From Planctomycetota bacterium (GTDB taxonomy: Bacteria; Planctomycetota; Planctomycetia; Pirellulales; Pirellulaceae): a stretch of 64,000 bases of DNA. The DNA is taken from the NCBI GenBank assembly GCA_026692865.1, contig JAPLNI010000052.1, positions 62,001 to 126,000 on the forward strand, in the 5' to 3' direction. The position numbers were made by a program, and so were the translations under genes. The stretch's first letter is position 1. Each line of letters begins with the position of its first letter. The notes beneath the pieces were generated by a model that made no database searches, was not told where the DNA came from, and worked only from the letters and a program-made list of their open reading frames with translations. Below, piece by piece: positions 46,719-55,233 of the stretch.

Positions 46719-48257
46719 ATGACAATGTCGAAAATATCTTCGAATACTGAATTTCCTCTTTTCTCAGATCTTCCTTTGATCGAACCGATTCAGTCGGCGC
46801 TGCGATCGAAGGGATACACGATCCCCACTCCGATTCAGGCTGGGGCAATTCCGCCTCTTTTGGAGGGCCGCGACTTCCTCGGTTGTGCCCAAACGGGTAC
46901 CGGAAAGACAGCGGCATTTGCGATCCCCATTTTGCAGCTATTGCATCAATCGCCCGCTAAAGCCGTCTCGGGGGCTCCTCGCGCATTGGTGCTCTGCCCA
47001 ACACGAGAGCTTGCTGTACAGATCTTGGAGAGTTTCACTAATTATGGAAAGTCGCTTCGATTGCGATTTGCAGCTGTTTTTGGTGGCGTTGGGCAAAGTC
47101 CACAAGTAACTTCTCTAACGCGAGGCCTACACGTTCTGGTTGCAACGCCAGGTCGTCTTCAGGATTTAATGGACCAAGGTCACTGTTCTTTGAGCCGCCT
47201 TGAGTTTTTCGTGCTGGATGAAGCCGATCGAATGTTGGACATGGGTTTCATGCCTGCGATCAAGCGAATTGTTGCTAAGCTTCCCAAGCAACGGCAATCC
47301 ATTTTTCTATCGGCGACGATGCCACCGCCCATTGAAGAATTGGCTGGTAGTTTGCTACGCGATCACGTGACAGTCATGATCACTCCACCGGCGACAACCG
47401 CCCAGAAAGTGGCTCAGCGCGTCATGTTCGTTGACAAGGACAATAAGCGTAAGCTCCTTGAAAGCCTCTTGGAATCGAACGCGTTTTCGAAAGTGCTTGT
47501 CTTTGTGAGAACCAAGTATGGTGCGGACCGACTTGCGAAAAGCCTCAAGTCTAGCACGATGATGATCGACGCGATTCACGGAGATAAATCGCAAGGAGCA
47601 CGGCAACGCGTTCTCAATGGATTCAAAGATGGTGCTCTACGCGTATTGGTCGCGACCGACGTGGCTGCTCGTGGAATCGATGTCGAGGGGATCACGCACG
47701 TTATCAATTACGACATGCCTTTGGAGCCAGACGGGTACGTTCACCGGATCGGAAGAACGGCTCGAGCAGGTGCGACCGGAGAGAGTATCTCGATGTGTGA
47801 TGCTGAGGAATTTCAACAACTTCGACAGATCGAACGCGAGATTGGTAAGCGAGTTCCAGTTGACCGCAATCACCCATACCATAGTGCTGACGCAGAAGAA
47901 GAAGTAATTAAACGCGACGCTTCCTCGGGACGCAAAAAGACTTCACGCGGCCGACCAACATCCGGTCCACGCGCGGCTGCATCGGGTGGTGCTAAATCGG
48001 GCGGGCCTGCTGGTCGCGCGCGTAAGGGCTTCAAAGGGAGCAAGTCGTCGACTACTTCCTATGCTTCCGGTGCGGCTGCAGCAGGTGGGGAAGCTGCGCC
48101 AGGTCGTCGCCGTTCCATCAGTGGTAAAGTCAAAAAAATTAACAACAGCACTTCGAAACCTCAGTATGGTTACTCTGCGGAGCGAAAGCCAGATGGCACT
48201 TCGTCTTCGGGCTCGTCGCGTGGACCGTCATCTGGCCCAAAGAGAAAAAAGCGATAG
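46719..48257 (+). CDS. DEAD-box ATP-dependent RNA helicase
   Basis: A 512-residue RhlE/DeaD-like helicase with the full motif set: Q motif TPIQAGAIPPLLEGRD, Walker A AQTGTGKT at 57-64, PTRELAVQI, ATPGRLQDL, the DEAD box in VLDEADRMLDMGF, SAT in FLSATMPP, and motifs V and VI in VATDVAARGIDVEGI and HRIGRTARAG. The last about 110 residues are a basic Gly/Arg/Lys/Ser-rich tail that probably binds RNA. Roles in ribosome assembly or mRNA decay are typical. It is 241 bp after gcvP with no clear terminator between. Confidence 0.95.
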   Translation: MTMSKISSNTEFPLFSDLPLIEPIQSALRSKGYTIPTPIQAGAIPPLLEGRDFLGCAQTGTGKTAAFAIPILQLLHQSPAKAVSGAPRALVLCPTRELAVQILESFTNYGKSLRLRFAAVFGGVGQSPQVTSLTRGLHVLVATPGRLQDLMDQGHCSLSRLEFFVLDEADRMLDMGFMPAIKRIVAKLPKQRQSIFLSATMPPPIEELAGSLLRDHVTVMITPPATTAQKVAQRVMFVDKDNKRKLLESLLESNAFSKVLVFVRTKYGADRLAKSLKSSTMMIDAIHGDKSQGARQRVLNGFKDGALRVLVATDVAARGIDVEGITHVINYDMPLEPDGYVHRIGRTARAGATGESISMCDAEEFQQLRQIEREIGKRVPVDRNHPYHSADAEEEVIKRDASSGRKKTSRGRPTSGPRAAASGGAKSGGPAGRARKGFKGSKSSTTSYASGAAAAGGEAAPGRRRSISGKVKKINNSTSKPQYGYSAERKPDGTSSSGSSRGPSSGPKRKKR

Positions 48258-48264
48258 CCCTTTT

Positions 48265-48285
48265 GGGACAATGGTCTCAAACTAC
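48265..48285 (+). repeat. 21-nt motif, copy 2 (after the helicase gene)
   Basis: The motif starts GGGACAATGGTCTCAAAC and matches copy 1 at 46515-46535 at 19 of 21 positions. It begins 8 nt after the helicase stop codon and is followed within 15 nt by copy D of the dispersed repeat. Confidence 0.55.
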
Positions 48286-48298
48286 AATTGTTGTATGC

Positions 48299-48380
48299 GT
48301 TAGAAGTACGTGTCGTAAGACATTTGAAGACGGCAGCCTTCAGTTCCGCTCCGATCGACTTCTGGGTTCTTACGAATTTA
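48299..48380 (-). repeat. dispersed 80-nt intergenic repeat, copy D
   Basis: On the minus strand it begins TAAATTCGTAAGAACCCAGA and ends AAATGTCTTACGACACGTAC. TCGTAAGA and TCTTACGA form a perfect 8-bp closing stem. It lies between the convergent ends of the helicase gene and the sulfatase-like gene. Confidence 0.75.
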
Positions 48381-48509
48381 CCTATTCCACAATTTAATTT
48401 GGACAGAAAGCCGAAGGATCGTTCTGCAGAATCGTTCGGGCGGCAATGCTCGGTGATCAGCGAGTCTATTGCCTTTCACTGAACGAATCGCGATTCTTTT
48501 CGATATCTA

Positions 48510-49895
48510 TCAAACAGACTGGTTCAAACAGTTCGTGCTAGTTGGATGCGGTAAAACGGTTGTTGCTTGAGCGATCGAGTCTGTTGTCCATTGCAACCAC
48601 TGACGGCGCAAGTCCATCATTGCATCAACAATTTCGGGAACTCGGTTCTGAACATTGTTTTGCTGCCAACGATCATCTGGCATCAGATAAAGCTCGGAAA
48701 GCTGGCCTGAATTCGGATCGAAGATTGCGGCCCAAAATGTCGTATACATCGCTTCGCATCTCGACGATTGGATCCACCCGGAATTGTCGTGCTGAGTACT
48801 TTCAACGAATAACGTGTAGCGATTGAAGTCCGTGTTCGCCGATTCAGATCTTGATTCAATCGTAGGGTTCTGGTCCGACGAGTCGGAGAGCCACTCTTCA
48901 AAGAAAAATCGGATCGAGTTGGGCTGAGTAAGTCTTCGTGACCTAAAACCTAACGACAAGTATCCCGGTTGGATTATCAGTGGAACGTGTACCAACTCCG
49001 AATGCGGCGTGTTGAAAGCAATTGATGCACCGGAGCTTTGCGAGTCATTGGCTAGCCCGACGCTCGTATGCTCACCGAGTGGGTAGCCTCGCAATCCACA
49101 GAGTACAATTGCCATCGTTTCCCGCTCGGGTGATTGCTCAACAAACGCATCGATCCAACTCCAAAGGTGGTCGATCAATCGTGCTTGACCGGCCGCTGCG
49201 CACATCGCTTGAAAGACTTCGTCCAAATCGGTTTTCGGACCCACTTGGAAGGAGACTGGCTCGGTTGCAAACGAGGGGCGGGGGTCGTCTTCATCACAAA
49301 GGGCCAATCGATACTCATAGGGTGCGTCCCATGCAGATGTGAGTCCTGACAAATGCAACCAGATAAGATCAGGAAGTCCCTCATTGTCGTTTTGTCTTTC
49401 TGCTAATTCTGAAAGAGCCTCACCGACGAATTGAGCGAGCCCGGTTTCCATCCAAGCATCATCGTCAGATTCTTGTTCAACGGTTTGGTGTTCCTCGAAT
49501 TCGTTTTGCGCTGGGCCATCTTCTTCAGAAAGCTCGGCCCCCTGAAGCGTTGTGTCGATCAGTAATGACTCTGAAAATTGATCTGCCCAGGCGGTCTCGG
49601 AAACGGATCGAGAATCGGTGATAAAGACAGAACGCCGATTGGTTGCAGAGATCCATTGATGAAGATCGGCAATTTCACAGTCGGCTCTTTCATTGGTCAG
49701 ACTGGGATGCAAGCCATCGGTCATCGATTGGAGAATCGCCAGCAGATTCATCGAATTGCCAATAAAACGATCAAAAACAATCGCGTGCGCTGCCAGTTGA
49801 TCCAGCGCTGGCGTTTCGCAGATAGGAACTCCGTATGTCCCCAGAAGATTGGTTCCCCAACCATCGACCGTAACAACTAAAACGCGTTTTCTCAC
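48510..49895 (-). CDS. sulfatase-fold protein lacking the catalytic cysteine motif
   Basis: From GTG 49895 (MRKRVLVVTVDGWGTNLLG) the product is about 461 residues; TTG 49910 is an alternative. The N-terminus VLVVTVDGWGTNLLGTYG...CETPALDQLAAHAIVFDRFI matches the first strand and metal-binding Asp of sulfatases. Where C/S-x-P-S-R should be it reads IGNSMNLLAILQ, so the formylglycine site is missing. Later metal-site blocks (FTSDHG-like) are also not recognisable, though VHVPLIIQPGY resembles the VP strand. There is no signal peptide. It is probably catalytically inactive or uses the fold for another purpose. It is divergent from the polysaccharide cassette. Confidence 0.72.
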   Translation of the reverse strand: MRKRVLVVTVDGWGTNLLGTYGVPICETPALDQLAAHAIVFDRFIGNSMNLLAILQSMTDGLHPSLTNERADCEIADLHQWISATNRRSVFITDSRSVSETAWADQFSESLLIDTTLQGAELSEEDGPAQNEFEEHQTVEQESDDDAWMETGLAQFVGEALSELAERQNDNEGLPDLIWLHLSGLTSAWDAPYEYRLALCDEDDPRPSFATEPVSFQVGPKTDLDEVFQAMCAAAGQARLIDHLWSWIDAFVEQSPERETMAIVLCGLRGYPLGEHTSVGLANDSQSSGASIAFNTPHSELVHVPLIIQPGYLSLGFRSRRLTQPNSIRFFFEEWLSDSSDQNPTIESRSESANTDFNRYTLFVESTQHDNSGWIQSSRCEAMYTTFWAAIFDPNSGQLSELYLMPDDRWQQNNVQNRVPEIVDAMMDLRRQWLQWTTDSIAQATTVLPHPTSTNCLNQSV

Positions 49896-50069
49896 TCGAT
49901 ACTCATACAATCGTTATGATCCGCAAAGTCAGAACTATAGACCATCAACTCGCGGTAGCAACATGGCCTTTTCAGTTTTCTGTCGCCATCGACGACCTAG
50001 ATTTTCTAACCAACGAATAACTCGTTCTGGTTGTTTCAATCGTCATCACATTGGCCACGAAACTTCTTC

Positions 50070-51032
50070 ATGTTATCTACTAATCATAGCAGCAACACAT
50101 TCCCAGCCGGCGCCCCTGTTGTTTATATTCCGCGCGAGCAGTCAGTCGCCGAAGCCGAACTGCCGCTGCCGGTTGTAGCTCAGTCGGTTATGGCTCAGTC
50201 GGTTGTCGCGCCGGCAATCGTAAAGTCGCCAGCCAAAACGCAGCCTACCCAACCGCCGGCACAATTGCTGCCTCTGCTTCCACTCCCCACCTCGCGAGTT
50301 TGGGGCATCGACTATTCCGCCGTCAATATGAAGCAAACCCTGCAATTCATTGACGAATTGATTGCTCGCAGGGTACCAACGACGGTTATTACGTCAAATC
50401 TGAACTATGCGATGCTCAATACCCAGCATCCAAAATTAGAAAAATTCACACACAAGTGCCCGCTGGTGATTTGTGATGGAATGCCAATATTTTGGCGAAG
50501 TAAGTTGAACGAAACAAAGCTTCCCGAGCGGATCGCTGGAGCAGATTTGATTTTTGAACTCGCCGCTCACAGCGCAAAAAAAGGTTATCGAATCTTTCTG
50601 ATGGGTGGTGCAGAGGGTGTCGCTCTGAGGGCTGCAAAGCGACTCGAAGAACTCTATCCGGACTTAAAAATCGCCGGTGTGGAATGTCCACCATTTCGAC
50701 CTTTAAGCGACGTTGAGCACAAGCAGTTGTTAAGTCGGATACGCGAAGCAAAGGCAGACATTCTTTTGGTTGCTTTCGGGCAACCTAAAGGTGAATTCTG
50801 GATTGACGATAACATGGAAAAACTTGACGTACCCGTCAGTATTCAGTTGGGAGCTTCCTTTGACTTTATAGTTGGGAGTGCAAAGAGAGCGCCTGTTTGG
50901 ATTCAAAAAATGGGTTTTGAGTGGCTGTATCGCACCTATCATGATCCGAAACGATTGGTGCCCCGCTACGCAAAAAACGCTTGGTTTTTGCTGAAATCAA
51001 TCCGCCGGGATTTGCTTGACGCGACGAATTGA
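50070..51032 (+). CDS. WecG/TagA/CpsF family glycosyltransferase (GT26)
   Basis: I take ATG 50070; the frame extends to 50031. The 320-residue product has an extra N-terminal Pro/Ala/Val-rich segment of about 70 residues, then the family core: TTVITSNLNYAMLN, LVICDGMPIFWRSK, ERIAGADLIFEL, IFLMGGAEGVALRAAKRL and LLVAFGQPKGEFWI, ending FEWLYRTYHDPKRLVPRY. These enzymes add ManNAc-type sugars to a polyprenyl-linked intermediate on the inner membrane. It is first in the cassette at 50-55 kb, with 331 bp to the next gene. Confidence 0.9.
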   Translation: MLSTNHSSNTFPAGAPVVYIPREQSVAEAELPLPVVAQSVMAQSVVAPAIVKSPAKTQPTQPPAQLLPLLPLPTSRVWGIDYSAVNMKQTLQFIDELIARRVPTTVITSNLNYAMLNTQHPKLEKFTHKCPLVICDGMPIFWRSKLNETKLPERIAGADLIFELAAHSAKKGYRIFLMGGAEGVALRAAKRLEELYPDLKIAGVECPPFRPLSDVEHKQLLSRIREAKADILLVAFGQPKGEFWIDDNMEKLDVPVSIQLGASFDFIVGSAKRAPVWIQKMGFEWLYRTYHDPKRLVPRYAKNAWFLLKSIRRDLLDATN

Positions 51033-51363
51033 CCCGGAGGACAACTTGCCGGATGCTTAGAGCGAATAGCCTTCGTAGTGTTAGTTCTCAGAGAAATTCC
51101 ACCCAATGGGAAATCCTCGCTCTTTATAACAGCCGGAAGAAATTCTAGCGTAGGATAACGGCCGGTTGCGTCGATGCGCCCGATTGCAAACGGCTACTCT
51201 CGCCTTCGACATTGTGGGGTTGTTCCGTCTAGGGAAACTGGATTAATGAATGATTCTTTTGGATCTGTACGTTGGAATATTCTCTAGATGGATTAGCATG
51301 AAGAGATGACTCTGTTGTTCATGTAGAGGGATTCCCTTTTTCCCAATCCGCTAGTTTTTCGTT
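51033..51363. other. intergenic region inside the polysaccharide cassette
   Basis: This 331-bp gap separates the WecG-type gene from the GT2 gene. No ORF, repeat copy or known RNA was recognised. It likely contains a second promoter for the four downstream genes. Confidence 0.4.
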
Positions 51364-52134
51364 ATGATCTCGCTCAAGTCCGAGTCATTTGTTGAAAAAA
51401 CATCGAAAGACGAGCCGCTTTCGTTGGTTGTTCCGTGCTTTAATGAATGTGAGGGATTGGATCAATTGGCAGAGCGGCTCAAGGTTGTTCGGGCTGCGTT
51501 CGCTGGCCAAGTCGACTTGCAGGTGATCTTAGTCGACGATGGAAGCTCGGATGGGACTGCCGATGGACTCGATCAAAGGTTTTCGCATCTTGCTTGGGCG
51601 TCTGTTATAAGGCACCCCACTAATCGTGGATTGGCTGCCGCAATACTCACAGGGATCAACGCTGCCGATAGCGAATATGTCGCTTCGATGGATGCCGATT
51701 GCACATACGATCCGTTGCAATTGCTAGATCTTTGGAAAGCAATGGAGCACGATACCGCGATCGTTACCGCTTCGCCATATCATCCATTGGGGATGGTCGA
51801 AGGAGTGCCCCGCTGGCGACTGTTGCTTTCGCGCGCCGCATCGATGGGCTACGGCTGGTTGACTTGGACTCCGCTGTACACCTACACAAGCTGTTTTCGT
51901 ATTTACCGCAAAAGCTGGATTGCGGGTATGACAATAAACAACGAAGGATTCGTTGGGATTGCTGAAATGCTTTGGGATGTATCGCGTCGTGGCGGAAAAG
52001 TAATCGAAGCACCCGCAAAACTAACCAGTAGACGGATCGGCTTTTCGAAGATGAAAACGCTTCCGGTAATCATGACACATTTACAACTTATGACACGCAT
52101 CGCACTTACAAGGTGCTACCTGATTAGGAGCTAG
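51364..52134 (+). CDS. glycosyltransferase family 2
   Basis: A 256-residue GT-A enzyme without membrane spans. It has LSLVVPCFNECEGLDQL, VDLQVILVDDGSSDGT, the acidic metal/nucleotide motif MDADCTYDP, and TNRGLAAAILTGINAA, like dolichol-phosphate-mannose-synthase relatives. It probably transfers a sugar to a polyprenyl phosphate or to the growing polysaccharide. The following aminotransferase gene starts 7 bp later, so the genes 51364-55096 form one operon. Confidence 0.9.
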   Translation: MISLKSESFVEKTSKDEPLSLVVPCFNECEGLDQLAERLKVVRAAFAGQVDLQVILVDDGSSDGTADGLDQRFSHLAWASVIRHPTNRGLAAAILTGINAADSEYVASMDADCTYDPLQLLDLWKAMEHDTAIVTASPYHPLGMVEGVPRWRLLLSRAASMGYGWLTWTPLYTYTSCFRIYRKSWIAGMTINNEGFVGIAEMLWDVSRRGGKVIEAPAKLTSRRIGFSKMKTLPVIMTHLQLMTRIALTRCYLIRS

Positions 52135-52141
52135 AAGACAA

Positions 52142-53425
52142 ATGACTAGCTTAGAGAAACAGCCAATCGCGAACGGTTTTAAAGTAAACCCAGCTAGCCT
52201 GGAAGAAAGAAAAAAGCTCGCGATACCGCTTCCTTCTGACCAAGACGCGTCAGGCCGAACACTGGGCGACGATGAAATCGCGATGGTGACACAAGCCATT
52301 CGAACGGGAACGTTAACAGCGACGAAAGGCGAATTCACGAAGCAACTGGAAATGCGATTTGCCAAATGCATGGACAGCCTCCATTCTCACGCATGTTCGT
52401 CAGGCTCAGCGGCTCTTCATACGGCAGTCGCTGCTATCAATCCCGAGCCCGGTGAAGAAGTCATCACCACGTCTATTACCGATATGGGAGCCCTATCGGC
52501 GATCCTCTTTCAAGGAGCCATTCCTCGCTTTGCCGATGTTGATCCGAGCACCTATAACGTGACTGCAGAAACGATCGAACGCTGTATCTCACCGCGCACG
52601 CGAGCCATCATGGTCACGCATCTTTTTGGTAATCCTTGCGAGATGACCGAAATCGTGCAGCTTGCAACTTCACATGAAATTCCAATCATCGAAGACTGCG
52701 CACAAGCGTTCATGGCCGAGCATCATGGCAAAATCGTCGGCTCCTTGGGTGATATTGGTTGCTTTAGCCTTCAACAGGGCAAACACATCACAACAGGCGA
52801 AGGCGGAATGGTAACGTCGAGCGACCCTGATCTCGCACGGCGAATGTTCTTGTTCATCAATAAAGCTTGGGGATATGGTGATCCAAATCCTGATCACTAC
52901 TTTTTGGCACCCAATTATCGCACCAATGAATTGACAAGCGCAGTTGCACTGGCACAACTAGATAAACTGGAGTCTAGCGTCCGTAACCGAACGGAAATGG
53001 CCGACTTGATGAATCAGCTTCTTCAAGACATCCCTGGCGTTTACTGCCCGACAATACGGCCCGGCAACAAGCACACATATTGGAAGTACTGCTTGGATGT
53101 CGATGCATCCGTGATACCGGGAGGGACTGTTGCACTCGGTAAGCTTTTGAAAGACCAAGGCGTTTTCTGCGGTCCGCGTTACATCCAAAAACCCGCTTTC
53201 CAGTGCCAGGTTTTCCGCGATCAACGCACCTTTGGAAACAGCCGCTTCCCATTCACACACGCAGCCCCAGAGGCCGTTGATTACACGCCCGAAAAATTCC
53301 CTGGAACATTCGAAGCACTCTCGCGAGTACTCGTGTTGCCTTGGAGCGAGCGTTACCTACAACATCACGTCGAATACATTGCGGACGTCATTCGGAGTTC
53401 CGCTCAGAGATTACTTCAAGCCTAG
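52142..53425 (+). CDS. DegT/DnrJ/EryC1/StrS family sugar aminotransferase
   Basis: A 427-residue PLP enzyme. It has HACSSGSAALHTAVAAI for PLP phosphate binding, PIIEDCAQAF with the conserved Asp, and the catalytic Lys214 in FSLQQGKHITTGEGG. It transfers an amino group from glutamate or glutamine to a keto-sugar nucleotide. With the adjacent Gfo/Idh dehydrogenase and acetyltransferase it could form a WbpB-WbpE-WbpD-like set that makes an acetamido sugar, by inference. An alternative is an inosamine-type aminotransferase. Sequence divergence leaves the substrate open. Confidence 0.88.
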   Translation: MTSLEKQPIANGFKVNPASLEERKKLAIPLPSDQDASGRTLGDDEIAMVTQAIRTGTLTATKGEFTKQLEMRFAKCMDSLHSHACSSGSAALHTAVAAINPEPGEEVITTSITDMGALSAILFQGAIPRFADVDPSTYNVTAETIERCISPRTRAIMVTHLFGNPCEMTEIVQLATSHEIPIIEDCAQAFMAEHHGKIVGSLGDIGCFSLQQGKHITTGEGGMVTSSDPDLARRMFLFINKAWGYGDPNPDHYFLAPNYRTNELTSAVALAQLDKLESSVRNRTEMADLMNQLLQDIPGVYCPTIRPGNKHTYWKYCLDVDASVIPGGTVALGKLLKDQGVFCGPRYIQKPAFQCQVFRDQRTFGNSRFPFTHAAPEAVDYTPEKFPGTFEALSRVLVLPWSERYLQHHVEYIADVIRSSAQRLLQA

Positions 53426-53447
53426 TTTCGAATCAAGATTTTCAACC

Positions 53448-54476
53448 ATGACGCATCAACCAGTTTCTTTCGCAATCATCGGTACCGGCGGCATCGCACA
53501 GACGCACTTGCAAGCCTTTCTGCAGACGACAGAAGCGAAATTGATCGCGACTGTGGATGTTCGTTTGGAAGCGGCTCAATCGATGGCTGCTTCTGCCCAC
53601 TGCCAAGCATTCAAAGATGTCGAATCGATGCTCGCGCATGTCAAGCCAGATGCAGCGATTGTTTGTACGCCACCATCGACCCACCCAGAGATATGTGAAA
53701 AACTGGCATGTGCTGGAGTTCATGTGCTATGTGAAAAGCCAGTGGCTATCAGTCGTGCTGCGGCGGTTGAAATGATCTGCAACGCAAACGAAAGCGGAAC
53801 CATTTTTACGATGGCTTCGAAGTTTCGATACGTCGCCGACATGATCTATGCTAAACAGTTAGTCACTTCTGGAATCTTGGGCGAGATCCTGCTCTTCGAA
53901 AACACGTTTGCCGGACATGTCGACATGAGTCGTCGATGGAACAGTAATTCTTCAATCAGCGGCGGCGGCGTCTTGATCGATAATGGAACGCACTCGGTTG
54001 ATATCATTCGTTACCTTTTAGGCCCAATTCAGTCGATTCAAACTCTGGAAGGTCGACGCGTTCAAAATCTGCCTGTCGAAGACACTGTCCGGATTCATGC
54101 AAAGACTGTGACGGGAACTCTCGCGGCTGTCGATTTGTCTTGGAGTATCAACAAACAAACGCCATGGTTTGTCAGTATCTATGGAACCGAGGGAACAGCC
54201 TTACTTGGTTGGGGTGAATCCAAATACAAACGCGACGCGGATAAGGAATGGACCGTCTTCGGCAAGGGATACAACAAGGTACAAGCCTTCACTGATCAGA
54301 TTCACAACTTCTGTAAAGCCGTTCAGGGAACCGAAAGTTTACTCATCACTTCCGAAGACGCGCTCGCTTCCGTCGACGCGATCGAAACGGCTTACGAATC
54401 GTTAAGACGAGATGACTGGGTTGCTGTACCCTCAGACCCGCTGCGTGAGAGCTTATCAACACCCTCACGGACATAA
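53448..54476 (+). CDS. Gfo/Idh/MocA family sugar-nucleotide dehydrogenase
   Basis: I choose ATG 53448 because the family Rossmann start (FAIIGTGGIAQTHLQAF) begins ten residues later; the long frame from 53232 overlaps the aminotransferase gene. The 342-residue product has the CEKPVAIS motif and the GGGVLIDNGTHSVDIIRYLLG stretch for substrate binding. Unlike the other Gfo/Idh gene at 12703, it has no Tat signal, so it acts in the cytoplasm. It fits the 3-dehydrogenase step (WbpB-like) before amination. It lies 22 bp after the aminotransferase gene and 5 bp before the acetyltransferase gene. Confidence 0.88.
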   Translation: MTHQPVSFAIIGTGGIAQTHLQAFLQTTEAKLIATVDVRLEAAQSMAASAHCQAFKDVESMLAHVKPDAAIVCTPPSTHPEICEKLACAGVHVLCEKPVAISRAAAVEMICNANESGTIFTMASKFRYVADMIYAKQLVTSGILGEILLFENTFAGHVDMSRRWNSNSSISGGGVLIDNGTHSVDIIRYLLGPIQSIQTLEGRRVQNLPVEDTVRIHAKTVTGTLAAVDLSWSINKQTPWFVSIYGTEGTALLGWGESKYKRDADKEWTVFGKGYNKVQAFTDQIHNFCKAVQGTESLLITSEDALASVDAIETAYESLRRDDWVAVPSDPLRESLSTPSRT

Positions 54477-54481
54477 TCCCT

Positions 54482-55096
54482 ATGGCCTCCCGCATTCACC
54501 CGACGGCGATCGTCGAAGACAATGTTCAGATCGGTGATGGAACGTCGATATGGGATAATGTCCAGGTCCGACATAGTACCTCGATTGGCGAGCAATGCAT
54601 CATCGGAGGAAAATCGACGATCTCTTACGGCGTTCGCATCGGTAATCGATGTAAGATTAACTCGTCTGTTTACATCTGCACGGAAGTCACCCTGGAAGAT
54701 GGTGTGATGATTTCCGCAGGAACGATTTTTACTAACGATCGTTTTCCTCGAGCGACATCCCCTGATTTAAAAACGCTTCGCCCCAGCGATCCCGATGAAC
54801 ACACCGAATCGACCTTGGTTTGCGAAGGTGCAACCATTGGGGCGGGTTGCATCATCGGAAGCAATCTTGTCATTGGCCGCTGGGCGATGGTAGGTATGGG
54901 GGCAATTGTGACCAAGAGCATACCGGCGTTTCATTTGGCTCTTGGATCGCCTGCAAAGAGTCGCGGTGCCGTGTGCCGATGTGGACAACTCTTGACGATG
55001 TTCACCGATGAACAACCTGATGATGACGAGTATCAGTGCTCGTCCTGTGGGCGTACGTACCGGAGATCAGGCTTCGAAATAGCGGAGCTTCAGTAG
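54482..55096 (+). CDS. left-handed beta-helix acetyltransferase with a zinc-ribbon-like tail
   Basis: A 204-residue hexapeptide-repeat protein (repeats such as IGDGTSIWDNVQV, IGEQCIIGGKSTI, IGAGCIIGSNLVI). Such proteins form trimers and acetylate amino sugars, as WbpD does. The C-terminal 45 residues are unusual: Cys165 and Cys167 (CRCG) and Cys186 and Cys189 (CSSCGRTYR) look like a small zinc ribbon. Last gene of the operon. The family call is firm; the tail could regulate or recruit, which is unknown. Confidence 0.88.
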   Translation: MASRIHPTAIVEDNVQIGDGTSIWDNVQVRHSTSIGEQCIIGGKSTISYGVRIGNRCKINSSVYICTEVTLEDGVMISAGTIFTNDRFPRATSPDLKTLRPSDPDEHTESTLVCEGATIGAGCIIGSNLVIGRWAMVGMGAIVTKSIPAFHLALGSPAKSRGAVCRCGQLLTMFTDEQPDDDEYQCSSCGRTYRRSGFEIAELQ

Positions 55097-55233
55097 CCAC
55101 CGAGCTTTGCTGTCACCTTGGAACCGAGGTCTCGAAGAGTTCATGTCGAGCAGAAAATTTGTCGTCTTCGTTGTTGGTGTTGAGCTGCCGCAAAGTGTGT
55201 CTTGTGATGCAAAATGCAATGTCTACTACATAT

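Noticed and set aside
53232-53447. upstream extension of the Gfo/Idh gene
   Set aside because: The first 72 codons overlap the aminotransferase gene in another frame and have no family similarity; ATG 53448 fits the Rossmann start.
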